Part shown: piece by piece, positions 50,173-60,421 of the stretch
Layout of the letters: the number at the start of each line of letters is the position of its first letter
How positions within the stretch are numbered: position 1 is the stretch's first letter
DNA from: Kosakonia sacchari
GTDB taxonomy: Bacteria; Pseudomonadota; Gammaproteobacteria; Enterobacterales; Enterobacteriaceae
Direction: 5' to 3'
NCBI GenBank assembly: GCA_900109485.1
Contig: FOAY01000003.1
Location: 176,399 to 240,398, forward strand
DNA length: 64,000 nucleotides
Made by a program: the position numbers and the translations under genes
The notes under the pieces: model-generated
Told to the model about the DNA's origin: nothing
The model's database searches: none
What the model saw: the letters and a program-made list of their open reading frames with translations, nothing else

Positions 50173-51714
50173 ATGACACAATTCGTTTACCGGCACTGGC
50201 GGCTCGTTGCAGGCGTGTTGTTCGCGCTGACCGCCACGCAGGCCTTTGCCGCGAAAGACGTGGTGGTCGCGGTTGGCTCCAATTTCACCACGCTCGACCC
50301 CTATGATGCCAATGACACGCTGTCGCAGGCGGTAGCGAAATCCTTTTATCAGGGGCTGTTTGGCCTGGATAAAGATATGAAACTGGAAAACGTGCTGGCG
50401 CAAAGCTACACGGTTTCTGCCGACGGGCTGATCTACACCATTTTCCTGCGTCAGGGCGTGAAGTTTCAGGATGGAACCGATTTTGACGCCGCGGCCGTGA
50501 AGGCCAATCTCGATCGCGCCAGCGATCCGGATAACAGCCTGAAGCGTTACAACCTGTATAAAAATATCGACTTAACCGAAGTGGTGGATCGCTACACGGT
50601 AAAAATCATTCTTAAGCAGCCTTTCTCGGCGTTTATCAATATTCTGGCGCATCCGGCAACGGCGATGATCTCCCCGGCGGCGCTGAAAAAGTACGGTAAA
50701 GATATCGGTTTTCATCCGGTGGGCACCGGCCCGTATGAACTGGAAGCCTGGAATCAGACCGACTTTGTGAAGGTGAAGAAGTTCGACGGTTACTGGCAGA
50801 AAGGGCTGCCGAAACTCGATTCCATCACCTGGCGCCCGGTAGTGGATAACAATACCCGTGCGGCGATGCTGCAAACCGGCGAGGCGCAGTTCGCATTTCC
50901 GATCCCTTATGAGCAGGCGGAAGTGCTGAAGAGAAACAGCAAGCTTGAACTGGTCGCCAGCCCGTCGATTATGCAGCGTTACATCAGCATGAACGTCACG
51001 CAAAAGCCGTTTGATAACCCGAAAGTGCGCGAAGCGATTAACTATGCTATCAACCGACCGGCGCTGGTGAAGGTGGCTTTTGCCGGTTTCGCTACGCCCG
51101 CGACAGGGGTGTTGCCACCGTCTATCCCCTATTCGCAGGCGTATCAGCCGTGGCCTTACGATCCGGCAAAAGCCCGCGAGCTGCTGAAAGAGGCGGGTTA
51201 TCCGCAGGGCTTCAGCACGACGCTGTGGTCGTCGCACAACCACAGTACTGCGCAGAAGGTGTTGCAGTTTACCCAGCAGCAACTGGCGCAGGTGGGAATT
51301 AAAGTGCAGGTGACCGCAATGGATGCCGGGCAGCGCGCGGCGCAAGTGGAAGCCAAAGGGCAGAAAGAGAGTGGCGTACGCATGTTTTATACCGGCTGGT
51401 CGGCGTCAACCGGCGACGCGGACTGGGGGCTGTCGCCGCTGTTTGCTTCATGGAACTGGCCGCCGACGCAGTTCAACACCGCGTTTTACAGCAACCCGCA
51501 GGTGGATAAAGACTTTGCCGATGCGCTAAGAACCCTCAGCACGCAAGAGAAAGAGCGTTTGTATAAGCAGGCGCAGGACATCATCTGGCAGGAGTCGCCA
51601 TGGGTGCCGCTGGTGGTGGAAAAGCTGGTCTCCGCGCATAACAAGAAGCTGACCGGTTTCTATATCATGCCCGATACCGGGTTCAGTTTTGACAATGCTG
51701 ATTTGGTGAAATAA
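50173..51714 (+). CDS. gsiB: Periplasmic glutathione-binding protein GsiB
   Basis: A 513-residue extracellular solute-binding protein of family 5. The signal peptide is [20 protein letters not shown] with cleavage after FA in ATQAFAAKD. The mature part has the family pattern [40 protein letters not shown] and a C-terminal domain ending [18 protein letters not shown]. It captures glutathione in the periplasm for GsiCD. AGGAGAGCAAC precedes the ATG. It is 33 bp after gsiA. Confidence 0.95.
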   Translation: MTQFVYRHWRLVAGVLFALTATQAFAAKDVVVAVGSNFTTLDPYDANDTLSQAVAKSFYQGLFGLDKDMKLENVLAQSYTVSADGLIYTIFLRQGVKFQDGTDFDAAAVKANLDRASDPDNSLKRYNLYKNIDLTEVVDRYTVKIILKQPFSAFINILAHPATAMISPAALKKYGKDIGFHPVGTGPYELEAWNQTDFVKVKKFDGYWQKGLPKLDSITWRPVVDNNTRAAMLQTGEAQFAFPIPYEQAEVLKRNSKLELVASPSIMQRYISMNVTQKPFDNPKVREAINYAINRPALVKVAFAGFATPATGVLPPSIPYSQAYQPWPYDPAKARELLKEAGYPQGFSTTLWSSHNHSTAQKVLQFTQQQLAQVGIKVQVTAMDAGQRAAQVEAKGQKESGVRMFYTGWSASTGDADWGLSPLFASWNWPPTQFNTAFYSNPQVDKDFADALRTLSTQEKERLYKQAQDIIWQESPWVPLVVEKLVSAHNKKLTGFYIMPDTGFSFDNADLVK

Positions 51715-51763
51715 CTGACTCATTCCACTTTGCAGGACGGAAGGGGGCATGAGGGAACAAGCG

Positions 51764-52684
51764 ATGCTTAATTATATTATTAAACGCCTGCTGGGCCTGA
51801 TCCCGACGCTGCTGATTGTGGCCGTGCTGGTGTTTTTGTTTGTGCATTTACTGCCAGGGGATCCGGCGCGGCTGATTGCCGGGCAGGAGGCTGACGCGCA
51901 GGTGATTGAACTGGTGCGCCGCCAGCTTGGGCTGGATCAGCCGCTGTGGTTACAGTTCTGGCACTACATCACCAGCGTGTTGCAGGGGGATTTCGGCATT
52001 TCGATGGCGTCCCGCCGCCCGGTAGTGGATGAGATCGCCAGCCGCTTTATGCCGACGCTGCTGTTAACCCTCACCAGCATGTTCTGGGCGATGCTATTCG
52101 GGCTGGGCGCCGGCATTGCCGCCGCCGTATGGCGCAACCGCTGGCCGGATCATCTGGGCATGGCGCTGGCGGTCACCGGGATCTCGTTCCCCGCTTTTGC
52201 GCTGGGGATGCTGCTGATGCAAATTTTCTCCGTCGAACTGGGCTGGTTGCCGACCGTGGGCGCCGATAGCTGGCAGCACTATATTTTGCCTTCTCTGACG
52301 CTGGGCGCGGCCGTGGCCGCCGTGATGGCGCGCTTCACCCGCGCTTCGTTTGTCGATGTGCTGAATGAAGATTATATGCGCACCGCGCGCGCCAAAGGCG
52401 TCAGCGAGCGCTGGGTGATCCTTAAGCACGGTCTGCGTAATGCGATGATCCCGGTCGTCACGATGATGGGGCTGCAATTTGGCTTCCTGCTGGGCGGCTC
52501 GATTGTGGTTGAAAAGGTCTTTAACTGGCCGGGGCTGGGGCGTTTGCTGGTGGACTCGGTGGAAATGCGCGACTACCCGGTGATCCAGGCGGAAGTGCTG
52601 CTCTTTTCGCTGGAATTTATTCTTATCAACTTGGTGGTTGATGTGCTCTACGCCGCGCTCAACCCTGCTATCAGGTACAAGTAA
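51764..52684 (+). CDS. gsiC: Glutathione ABC transporter permease GsiC
   Basis: A 306-residue DppB-type inner-membrane permease with six membrane segments. It opens [20 protein letters not shown], and [13 protein letters not shown] is the conserved first periplasmic segment. The EAA loop reads [20 protein letters not shown]. The start at 51764 gives the E. coli length; the ATG 15 bp upstream is possible but unsupported by homology. It is followed 2 bp later by gsiD. Confidence 0.95.
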   Translation: MLNYIIKRLLGLIPTLLIVAVLVFLFVHLLPGDPARLIAGQEADAQVIELVRRQLGLDQPLWLQFWHYITSVLQGDFGISMASRRPVVDEIASRFMPTLLLTLTSMFWAMLFGLGAGIAAAVWRNRWPDHLGMALAVTGISFPAFALGMLLMQIFSVELGWLPTVGADSWQHYILPSLTLGAAVAAVMARFTRASFVDVLNEDYMRTARAKGVSERWVILKHGLRNAMIPVVTMMGLQFGFLLGGSIVVEKVFNWPGLGRLLVDSVEMRDYPVIQAEVLLFSLEFILINLVVDVLYAALNPAIRYK

Positions 52685-52686
52685 GG

Positions 52687-53598
52687 ATGCGATTGTTTAA
52701 CTGGCGCCGACAGGCGATTTTGAACGCCATGCCGGTGGTGAAACCGGGACATGTCCGCACGCCGTGGCATGAATTCTGGCGACGTTTTTGCCGCCAGCCG
52801 CTGGCTATGGCCGCCGGGCTGTTTGTGTTGCTGCTGATCCTGCTGGCGGTGATTGCGCCGTGGATTGCCCCCTACGATGCGGAAACCTACTTCGACTATG
52901 ACCGGCTGAATGAAGGGCCGTCGCTGGTGCACTGGTTCGGCGTCGATTCGCTGGGCCGCGATATCTTCAGCCGCGTGCTGGTTGGCGCGCAGATCTCGCT
53001 GGCGGCCGGTCTTTTTGCCGTGCTGATTGGCGCAGCCATTGGTACGGTGCTTGGGCTGCTGGCGGGCTATTACGAAGGCTGGTGGGATCGCCTGATCATG
53101 CGCATCTGCGATGTGCTGTTCGCGTTTCCCGGCATTCTGCTGGCGATTGCGGTGGTGGCGGTGATGGGCAGCGGGATGGCGAACGTGATCATCGCCGTGG
53201 CCGTCTTCTCGGTGCCCGCTTTTGCCCGTCTGGTGCGCGGCAATACGCTGGTGCTGAAGCAGCAGACATTTATCGAGTCGGCGCGCAGCATCGGCGCCAG
53301 CGATGCGGTGATTTTGTTCCACCATATTTTGCCGGGAACAGTGTCGTCGATTGTGGTCTATTTCACCATGCGTATCGGCACCTCAATTATCTCTGCCGCC
53401 AGCCTGTCGTTTCTCGGCATGGGTGCACAGCCGCCGACGCCGGAGTGGGGCGCGATGCTTAACGAAGCCCGTGCGGATATGGTGATTGCTCCGCATGTAG
53501 CGCTGTTTCCATCACTGGCGATCTTTCTGACGGTGCTGGCGTTTAACCTGTTCGGCGACGGCCTGCGCGACGCGCTGGATCCGAAGATTAAAGGGTAA
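52687..53598 (+). CDS. gsiD: Glutathione ABC transporter permease GsiD
   Basis: A 303-residue DppC-type permease. The N-terminal cytoplasmic stretch ([20 protein letters not shown]) is followed by TM1 and [20 protein letters not shown], the conserved DppC motif. The EAA loop is [21 protein letters not shown]. It completes the GsiABCD importer. E. coli has yliE and yliF after gsiD; here they are missing and REP repeats lead directly to rimO. Confidence 0.95.
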   Translation: MRLFNWRRQAILNAMPVVKPGHVRTPWHEFWRRFCRQPLAMAAGLFVLLLILLAVIAPWIAPYDAETYFDYDRLNEGPSLVHWFGVDSLGRDIFSRVLVGAQISLAAGLFAVLIGAAIGTVLGLLAGYYEGWWDRLIMRICDVLFAFPGILLAIAVVAVMGSGMANVIIAVAVFSVPAFARLVRGNTLVLKQQTFIESARSIGASDAVILFHHILPGTVSSIVVYFTMRIGTSIISAASLSFLGMGAQPPTPEWGAMLNEARADMVIAPHVALFPSLAIFLTVLAFNLFGDGLRDALDPKIKG

Positions 53599-53599
53599 G

Positions 53600-53787
53600 G
53601 CTGACCGGACATATTGCCGGATGGCGGCTTCGCCTTATCCGGCCTACGGAGAAGGGGTTGCGGCAGACATATTGCCGGATGGCGGCTTTGCCTTATCCGG
53701 CCTGGGGAGAATGGGTTGCAGCAGACATATTGCCGGATGGTGGAACGGTGATTTTGTAGGCCGGATAAGCGCAGCGCCATCCGGCAG
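53600..53787. repeat. Tandem REP array with a 58-bp unit
   Basis: GACATATTGCCGGATGG begins units at 53608, 53666 and 53724, giving an exact 58-bp period with two full copies and one partial. Each unit contains a REP (GCCGGATGGCGGCTT...GCCTTATCCGGCC). An inverted REP (TAGGCCGGATAAGCGCAGCG) closes the array. Confidence 0.88.
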
Positions 53788-53792
53788 AAACA

Positions 53793-53820
53793 AAAAACCC
53801 GGCCTGGTAGCCGGGTTTTT
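53793..53820. terminator. Bidirectional terminator between gsiD and rimO
   Basis: AAAAACCCGGC pairs with GCCGGGTTTTT around CTGGTA, with T's on both outward strands. It ends gsiABCD from the left and rimO from the right. Confidence 0.9.
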
Positions 53821-53826
53821 ATGGGC

Positions 53827-55134
53827 TTAAACGCGGGTGCCCCACAGGTCGTACTCGTCGGCGTTTTCCACTTTCACGCGGATCACATCGCCCGGTTTGA
53901 CACCGGTTTCACCGTTCAGGTACACCGCGCCGTCGATCTCCGGCGCATCCGCCATGCTGCGGCCAATCGCGCCTTCTTCATCCACTTCATCAATGATGAC
54001 GAGAATTTCGCGGCCGATTTTTTCCTGCAAACGTTCCGCCGAGATCTGCTGCTGCAACTGCATAAAGCGGTTCCAGCGCTCCTCTTTGACCTCTTCCGGC
54101 ACCTGATCCGCCAGCTCGTTGGCCGTTGCGCCTTCCACCGGGCTGTATTTGAAACAGCCAACGCGATCCAGACGCGCCTCTTTCAGGAAATCCAGCAGCA
54201 TCTGGAAATCTTCTTCGGTTTCGCCAGGGAAGCCGACAATAAAGGTGGAGCGCAGGGTCAGCTCCGGGCAAATCTCACGCCACTGTTTGATGCGCGCTAA
54301 TTGACGATCGACCGAACCCGGACGCTTCATCAGCTTGAGAATGCGCGGGCTGGCGTGTTGCAGCGGGATATCCAGGTACGGCAGGATTTTGCCTTCCGCC
54401 ATCAGCGGAATGACATCATCAACGTGCGGATACGGATAAACGTAATGCAGACGCGTCCAGATACCGAGCTTCGCCAGTTGCTCGCACAGGCCGACCATAC
54501 TGGTTTTTACCGGCTCGCCGTTATGGAAGCCCATGCGGTGCTTCACATCGACGCCATAAGCGGAGGTATCCTGCGAGATCACCAGCAGCTCTTTCACGCC
54601 CGCATCAGCCAGACGTTTGGCTTCGGCCAGCACATCGCCAATCGGACGGCTCACCAGATCGCCACGCATCGACGGAATGATGCAGAAGGTGCAGCGATGG
54701 TTACAGCCTTCGGAAATTTTCAGATACGCGTAGTGACGCGGCGTCAGTTTTACGCCCTGTTCCGGCACCAGGCTGATAAACGGGTTGTGCTTCGGTTTCG
54801 GCACATAGTGATGAACATGGGAAAGCACCTGCTCATAGCTGTGCGGCCCGGTGATTTCCAGCACCTTCGGATGCACTTCGCGAATTTGATCTTCTTTCGC
54901 GCCCAGGCAGCCGGTGACGATAACTTTGCCGTTTTCGTTCAGCGCTTCGCCGATGACTTCCAGCGACTCTTGCACCGCGCTGTCGATAAAGCCGCAGGTA
55001 TTGACGATAACCATATCGGCGTCGTCATAGCTCTGGACAACGTCGTAACCTTCGGTGCGCAGTTCGGTAAGAATGCGCTCGGAATCGACCAGGTTTTTCG
55101 GACACCCTAACGATATAAAACCAATCTTAGACAT
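53827..55134 (-). CDS. rimO: Ribosomal protein S12 methylthiotransferase RimO
   Basis: A 435-residue radical SAM enzyme that adds a methylthio group to Asp88 of ribosomal protein S12. The N-terminal UPF0004 domain has [12 protein letters not shown] and VNTCGFID, contributing Cys ligands of the auxiliary cluster. The SAM cluster is [15 protein letters not shown] (about residues 144-151). A C-terminal TRAM domain ends with [20 protein letters not shown]. It is monocistronic between the REP array and the secretion cluster; E. coli bssR, the usual next gene, is not present. Confidence 0.96.
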   Translation of the reverse strand: MSKIGFISLGCPKNLVDSERILTELRTEGYDVVQSYDDADMVIVNTCGFIDSAVQESLEVIGEALNENGKVIVTGCLGAKEDQIREVHPKVLEITGPHSYEQVLSHVHHYVPKPKHNPFISLVPEQGVKLTPRHYAYLKISEGCNHRCTFCIIPSMRGDLVSRPIGDVLAEAKRLADAGVKELLVISQDTSAYGVDVKHRMGFHNGEPVKTSMVGLCEQLAKLGIWTRLHYVYPYPHVDDVIPLMAEGKILPYLDIPLQHASPRILKLMKRPGSVDRQLARIKQWREICPELTLRSTFIVGFPGETEEDFQMLLDFLKEARLDRVGCFKYSPVEGATANELADQVPEEVKEERWNRFMQLQQQISAERLQEKIGREILVIIDEVDEEGAIGRSMADAPEIDGAVYLNGETGVKPGDVIRVKVENADEYDLWGTRV

Positions 55135-55386
55135 TTTTTATACTGTACATTGCTCGGAATCGGGGGATTATACATATGCCTCAACGGTACAGCTATATTT
55201 GCTGGTTATCGAAAAGGCCGCATAAAAGGGTTAACCGGGCGTTTGTTTTACGCGCCGAATGGAACTTATTGAAATTGAAGATCCCCGGCGAACGCGGTTC
55301 GCGGGAAGAACACAATAAAAGATCGTCTGATGGATGCGGCAGGACGATCGTGAACGGGTGGCGCCGCAGCGACACCCGTCGTGATA
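55135..55386. other. Junction between rimO and the type I secretion cluster
   Basis: About 250 bp with the rimO promoter region on its left and the secretion operon terminator on its right. A 96-codon plus-strand open frame (55176-55466) has no ribosome-binding site, no recognisable domain and overlaps the membrane fusion gene, so it is not called. Confidence 0.5.
55314..55349 (-). terminator. Terminator of the type I secretion operon
   Basis: On the minus strand GATCGTC pairs with GACGATC (plus positions 55343-55349 and 55321-55327) and is followed by TTTTATT. It lies about 40 bp past the membrane fusion gene stop. Confidence 0.75.
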
Positions 55387-56751
55387 TTACCTTTCATGTA
55401 ACGCATCTGCTCTGGCGCGCAGAAGAGGTTTTAACAGGTACTGAAGAATGGTGCGCTTACCGGTAATAATATCGACTGAAGCCACCATGCCCGGAATAAT
55501 CAATAACGGTTTATTGTCCGTGCCAAGATGGTTTTTATCGGTGCGCAGACGAATAACATAGAAACTATTCCCGTCCTTATCTGTCACCGTATCCGGGCTT
55601 ATCTGCACCAGTTTGGCGGGCAGACCGCCGTAAATGGTGTAATCGTAAGCGGAGAATTTCACCATCGCTTCCTGTCCCGGATGGATAAAAGCAATATCCT
55701 GCGGACGAATTTTGGCCTCAATCAGCAACGTGTCATCCAGCGGTACGATTTCAACCATATCATTCCCTGGCTGAATGACGCCGCCAATGGTGTTGACCAT
55801 GACTTGCTGCACAATTCCCCGTACCGGTGAGACCACCATGGTGCGATTGACCCGGTCTTCAATCGCTTTGCCGGTTGCTTCGGCTTTGCTGAGATCGGTG
55901 CGGGCCTGATTCAGTTGGGTGAGCGCGTCGCTGCGGGTATTGTCCAGCGTCTCTTTGATTTTACTCTCTATCTCTTTTACCGCGGCTACCGCACCCGGTA
56001 TCGCCACTGTCGTGGTGTCCAGTTGTCCGCGCGTATCCACTTCTGTTCGCTGGAGTCGCAACACTTCCACGCGGGAGATCGCGCCTTTGCTGATTAACGG
56101 GACAGAAAGGCTGATCTCCTGTTGCAACAATTGCAGGCTTTTCCGGTACTGCTCGGCTTTGGTCTGCATATCAAGCAGTTCCTGCTTTTTTTGCACCAGT
56201 TGTTCATTCAGCCCCGCGATAGTGCTGTTGACGCGGTTATTAATGGTGGTAAACAGTTCCATTTCGCCTTTGGCGATATCCGGTGCGTCTTTAATAATAT
56301 CGGGTGACAGCGTCAGCGTTGTGTCGCCATTCGTCTGGGCTGTCAGGCGCTCTACGCGCGCCTGTAATGCCAAACGATCGGCGCCTGTTTCCTCAGCATT
56401 CGAGCGAAAACGGGTGTCATCAAGCCGAATGAGCGGCGCGCCGGCATTCACAATATCGCCATCGCGCACGTAGACCTGCGCGACAATCCCGCCCTCGAGG
56501 TTTTGAATTTTTTGCAGACGAGCAGAGGGAATAGCCCGGCCTTCTCCGCGCGTCACTTCATCAATATCGGCGAGTGCCGACCATAAAAACATGCAGATAA
56601 AAAAGGCAAATATTGCCCATAGCGTGATACGCATAACGCGCGGTGAGTCATCAATTACCGCCTGATTGACTTCATTAATGGCGATTGGCGTGGATTTTCT
56701 GTCGCCGAAAATCCAGCCCATCAGGCGGCTAAGCATGTCAACGATTCGCAT
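55387..56751 (-). CDS. HlyD-family membrane fusion protein of a type I secretion system
   Basis: A 454-residue adaptor. It has a cytoplasmic N-terminus, one membrane anchor (TLWAIFAFFICMFLWSALAD, about residues 44-63), then EVTRGEGRAIPSARLQKIQN and LEGGIVAQVYVRDGDIV, the opening of HlyD/LapC-type adaptors. A coiled-coil region covers about 130-310, and the chain returns to a beta-barrel (VVSPVRGIVQQVMVNTIGGV). It connects the ABC transporter to the TolC-like duct. Its start overlaps the transporter gene's stop by 14 bp. It is the last gene of the operon. Confidence 0.92.
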   Translation of the reverse strand: MRIVDMLSRLMGWIFGDRKSTPIAINEVNQAVIDDSPRVMRITLWAIFAFFICMFLWSALADIDEVTRGEGRAIPSARLQKIQNLEGGIVAQVYVRDGDIVNAGAPLIRLDDTRFRSNAEETGADRLALQARVERLTAQTNGDTTLTLSPDIIKDAPDIAKGEMELFTTINNRVNSTIAGLNEQLVQKKQELLDMQTKAEQYRKSLQLLQQEISLSVPLISKGAISRVEVLRLQRTEVDTRGQLDTTTVAIPGAVAAVKEIESKIKETLDNTRSDALTQLNQARTDLSKAEATGKAIEDRVNRTMVVSPVRGIVQQVMVNTIGGVIQPGNDMVEIVPLDDTLLIEAKIRPQDIAFIHPGQEAMVKFSAYDYTIYGGLPAKLVQISPDTVTDKDGNSFYVIRLRTDKNHLGTDNKPLLIIPGMVASVDIITGKRTILQYLLKPLLRARADALHER

Positions 56752-58918
56752 GGATTTGCCCCTTTTTCAGAGCACTCATCACACTCTCTTTCGGACCATC
56801 GGCAATGATTTTGCCGTTATCGAGAATGATGAGTCGTTCAACCAGTGACAGTAATGAAGCGCGGTGCGTCACCAATAACAGCGTTTTATCGGCTACCACC
56901 GGGATCAAGGCTTTTTTGATCAGTTCTTCGCTCGTGTTATCCATGGAGCTGGTCGGTTCATCCATCAACAAAATGGGGGGATTGAGCAGCAGCGCGCGCG
57001 CTAGTGCCACGGCCTGGCGCTGACCGCCGGAAAGGTTCATTCCACGCTCGCCCACGCGCATGTTATAGCCGGAAGGATGGCGACGCGCGAACTCATGCAC
57101 GCCGGTGATGGTGGCCACCCGCAACATCGCTTCTTCATCCATATAGCTGGCGCCATACAGCAAGTTGTCGCGCAACGTACCGCTAAATAAATGAATATCC
57201 TGCGGCGCATAACCAATGTTGTGGCGCAGCTCATGCACATCCAGTTGCCGTGAGTCGATACCATCAATCAATATGCTGCCTGCATCCGGCTGGTAGAAGC
57301 CGACCAGCAATTTTGCCAGTGAGCTTTTGCCGGAACCGCTGCGGCCGATAATGCCGATTTTTTCGCCCGGCTTGATGGTCAGGGAGATATTATTCAGCGA
57401 TGTATATTGATTGGATGGATAGTGAAAGGTGACATCGCGGAACTCAATCGCACCAGAGAGTTTCTCGCGTTTTAACGGAACCTCATCGTCGTGAACTTCC
57501 TGCTCCAGATCCATCATGCGATCCACCGTCTCTTTGGTGGTTTTTGCCCGTTGATAACGGGTAATCAGCCCGCAAAGCTGCCCGACAGGCATCATGGCGC
57601 GGCGATGCAGTAAATAGCAGGCAACCAGACCGCCCTGGGTGAGATTACCGCTGATAATGACATAAACCCCGGCGACGATAATCGCCACTCCGCTGGCCTG
57701 CTGCACCCACGAGGTAAAGTTAACCGCGACGAACGAGAGCGATTTCACCTTTAATTCCATTTTACTGAGCTGACCAATAATCTGTTCCCACTGATACTGG
57801 CGTTCGCTTTGCGCGTTATTCACTTTGATGGCATCAAGCCCGGTCAGGGTTTCGACCAGCATGGCCTGACGCTCGCTGGACAAGCGGAACGTTTTTTGGA
57901 CTCTGGACAGCAGCGGGCGCTGGAGCAGCCAGTTACCCACCAATGCAACCGGGTAGGAGACCAGCGGAATAAAAACCAGCGGGCCGCCGATGATGCCGAT
58001 GACCAGTACAATAAGCAGGGTGAAAGGAAAGTCGATCATCCCGGTCAGCGTCAGCGAAGAGAGAAAATCGCGCACTGACTGATACTCCTGGAAGTTTTGC
58101 GCGAAGCTCCCGACGCGCGGCGGGCGAAGCTTCATCTTCATACCCAGCATGCGTTCAAATAACGCCGCAGAAACGATCAGATCCGTTTTTTTACCCGCCA
58201 GATCCAGACACATTCCGCGCAATACTTTCAGAATAAAATCAAAAAAGTAGGCAATGGTAATGCCAATGGCCAGCACCCATAACGTCACCGTCGCCTGATT
58301 CGGTACGACGCGATCATAGACGTTCATAACGAACAGTGGCGCGGCCAGAGCGATGATATTAACCAGCAGACTGGCAATAACCGCATCGATATAAAGGAAC
58401 TTCGAGAGCTTCAGCGTATCCTGGAACCAGTTTTTGGTGCGCGGAATCTTCGCCGTCGCTTGCGTATCGTATTCATGCTGCGGCTGGAGAAAGATCGCGA
58501 CACCGCTGTAAGTCTCCTCCAGTGCTTCCCGCGTCAGGGTAATTTCCCCCCCTTCCGTTTCACTCGGTAACAGCCGCGCTTTTTCTCCGTCCCAGGCGAC
58601 CAGCACTGCGGCCTGGTGGTTTTTCAGCAGCAGGATCGCCGGTAATGAGTGGGAAGAGATAGTCTGAAGCGGGCGCTGGAGCGCTCTCGCTTTCAAATCG
58701 GCCCGCGCCGCCGCGCGCGGAAAAATGCTGAGGCTCAGCGTATGGTTTTTTAGCGGCAGCCCGGACGTTAAGGCGTGGCGCGACGTGGTAATGTTGTGCA
58801 GCGTGCAGACAACCATCAGACAATCCAGTAAAGGATCGTCATGCGTCTGTCGTGGATCGCTCCTGAGAATCTCATTAGACGACTCAGTGTTGTCTTGAGA
58901 ATCATCATGTTGCGTCAT
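56738..58918 (-). CDS. Type I secretion ABC transporter (permease-ATPase, LapB type)
   Basis: A 726-residue exporter. Residues ~20-145 form a C39-peptidase-like domain (DPLLDCLMVVCTLHNITTSR) without the catalytic Cys-Gly pattern, so it should bind substrate and not cut it. Six membrane segments cover about 165-460 (LNIIALAAPLFVMNVYDRVV). The ATPase has IGRSGSGKSSLAKLL (Walker A), LSGGQRQAVALARAL (signature) and ILLMDEPTSSMD (Walker B). This is the LapB/BapB type that exports large adhesins. The start at 58918 follows GAGAGG. It overlaps the adaptor gene by 14 bp. Confidence 0.93.
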   Translation of the reverse strand: MTQHDDSQDNTESSNEILRSDPRQTHDDPLLDCLMVVCTLHNITTSRHALTSGLPLKNHTLSLSIFPRAAARADLKARALQRPLQTISSHSLPAILLLKNHQAAVLVAWDGEKARLLPSETEGGEITLTREALEETYSGVAIFLQPQHEYDTQATAKIPRTKNWFQDTLKLSKFLYIDAVIASLLVNIIALAAPLFVMNVYDRVVPNQATVTLWVLAIGITIAYFFDFILKVLRGMCLDLAGKKTDLIVSAALFERMLGMKMKLRPPRVGSFAQNFQEYQSVRDFLSSLTLTGMIDFPFTLLIVLVIGIIGGPLVFIPLVSYPVALVGNWLLQRPLLSRVQKTFRLSSERQAMLVETLTGLDAIKVNNAQSERQYQWEQIIGQLSKMELKVKSLSFVAVNFTSWVQQASGVAIIVAGVYVIISGNLTQGGLVACYLLHRRAMMPVGQLCGLITRYQRAKTTKETVDRMMDLEQEVHDDEVPLKREKLSGAIEFRDVTFHYPSNQYTSLNNISLTIKPGEKIGIIGRSGSGKSSLAKLLVGFYQPDAGSILIDGIDSRQLDVHELRHNIGYAPQDIHLFSGTLRDNLLYGASYMDEEAMLRVATITGVHEFARRHPSGYNMRVGERGMNLSGGQRQAVALARALLLNPPILLMDEPTSSMDNTSEELIKKALIPVVADKTLLLVTHRASLLSLVERLIILDNGKIIADGPKESVMSALKKGQIHANR

Positions 58919-59018
58919 ATTCTGACCTCTCAAACCGGCGGTAAATCCGCGATGCGAAGAACCATAAGGGAATATCCCATCAGGAACACCTGAAATACCC
59001 CAACCTGAATCCGAACTG

Positions 59019-60371
59019 TTATTTCAGTTCCGGCAATTCGACTTTTGAAGTTTGCAACTCGTCAACGGGCTGAGCCGAAGAGGGTGGCTGGATATTCAGT
59101 TCCTTGAGTAATGTTCCGGTACGTGCGTTGATACGGTACGTCGTAAACATCTCGATAAATTGCAGCTCAATGTAACGGCGTTGAGCGGTGAAGACTTCGT
59201 TTTCGCTGTCGAGCATATCCAGCAGTGACCGATCGCCTAAGCTGAACTGCTCCTGATAAGCGATGCGTACCGTCTTGCTTCGATCAGCGTAATCTTTGGC
59301 GATAGGCACCTGTTTCTCGGCATTCTGTAACGCGTTCCAGGAGAGGCGTAACTCTTCGTTAAGCTGGCGCAGGGCGTTATTTTTGACATCCTGCGCTTCC
59401 TTCATTTTGTAAGCGTCGGACATTAAAGCCGCTTTATCACTGCCGCCGTTGTAGAGGTTGTAACTCATCCGCACCATCGCCTGCCATTCCTGGTTATGGC
59501 CCCGGGTGCCGTCAATGTTGTCATCCATTGTGCGCGCCACTTCCAGATTTACGCTGGGGTAAAAACGTGACTTCGCCGCCTCATATTGCTGTCGTGTGGC
59601 TTCCACATCTGCATCGGCTTGTTTCAGTAAAGGACTGTTTTGCAACATCACTTTCCGCGCCGCTTCCAGCGAATCAGGGATCGCAGACTTGGCGGGAAGG
59701 ATGAGATCATCAGCTTCTTTACCGACCACGCTCTGATAATTCGCCAGCGAATCATCCAGGTTGGTCTGTTCCGTCAGCAGGTTATTACGAGCCTGCGCCA
59801 GTCGGGCTTCGGCTTGTTCGTAATCGGCCTGACGGCCAACGCCCTGCTCGGTACGTAAGGTAATTTGATCGAAAATACGCTCGTGGTTTTTCAGGTTTTC
59901 TTCTGCCAGTTGCACCATCTGGCGACCCCGCAGTACATCCAGATAGGACTGGATCGCTGTCAGCGCCGTCGTTTCACTGGTGTCCAGCACCGTCCAGGCG
60001 CGGGAGTTGACGGTGGCGGTCTGTCTGGCCACTTCGCTACGGGTGGCGAAACCATTAAACAGGTTCTGCGTCACCGAAATGCTGGATTCGTTGCGTTGCA
60101 GATCGAGCTGATGGTATCCCTCTGCGCGCGTGGTGGAGTTATCCGAACGCTCCCAGCCCGTTCCCGCAGAGAGTTCCACGCTGGGGTAATATCCCCCGCG
60201 CGCTGCGCGCAGATCCTGTTCCGCCGAATAGCGACGATTACTGGAAGCGCTCACATCCGGATGCCAGAGGATGGCATCTTTCACCGCTTGCTCAAGCGTC
60301 GTGGCCTCCGCGCTTTTCATGAAAAGCAGCGTGAGCCCAACTCCGAATAACAGCGTGTTGCGATATAACAT
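59019..60371 (-). CDS. TolC-family outer-membrane channel of the type I system
   Basis: A 450-residue outer-membrane efflux protein with signal peptide MLYRNTLLFGVGLTLLFMKS, cleaved after AEA. Internal repeats carry the TolC-type coiled-coil motifs: TTLEQAVKDAILWHPDVSAS, EGVGRQADYEQAEARLAQARNNLL, and EQFSLGDRSLLDMLDSENEVF near residue 385. It ends in a hydrophilic tail. It serves as the dedicated exit pore for the adjacent large substrate, as LapE does in Pseudomonas. It lies 50 bp downstream of the substrate gene and 100 bp upstream of the transporter gene. Confidence 0.92.
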   Translation of the reverse strand: MLYRNTLLFGVGLTLLFMKSAEATTLEQAVKDAILWHPDVSASSNRRYSAEQDLRAARGGYYPSVELSAGTGWERSDNSTTRAEGYHQLDLQRNESSISVTQNLFNGFATRSEVARQTATVNSRAWTVLDTSETTALTAIQSYLDVLRGRQMVQLAEENLKNHERIFDQITLRTEQGVGRQADYEQAEARLAQARNNLLTEQTNLDDSLANYQSVVGKEADDLILPAKSAIPDSLEAARKVMLQNSPLLKQADADVEATRQQYEAAKSRFYPSVNLEVARTMDDNIDGTRGHNQEWQAMVRMSYNLYNGGSDKAALMSDAYKMKEAQDVKNNALRQLNEELRLSWNALQNAEKQVPIAKDYADRSKTVRIAYQEQFSLGDRSLLDMLDSENEVFTAQRRYIELQFIEMFTTYRINARTGTLLKELNIQPPSSAQPVDELQTSKVELPELK

Positions 60372-60421
60372 ATGTCACCTTGTACTGCGTTGAGGTTTAT
60401 TCCGGGCAAAAGGGAGCTGAA

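Noticed and set aside
55176..55466. 96-codon plus-strand frame between rimO and the secretion operon
   Set aside because: No ribosome-binding site or domain; it runs through the operon terminator and into the membrane fusion gene. It does not resemble BssR, which occupies this place in E. coli.
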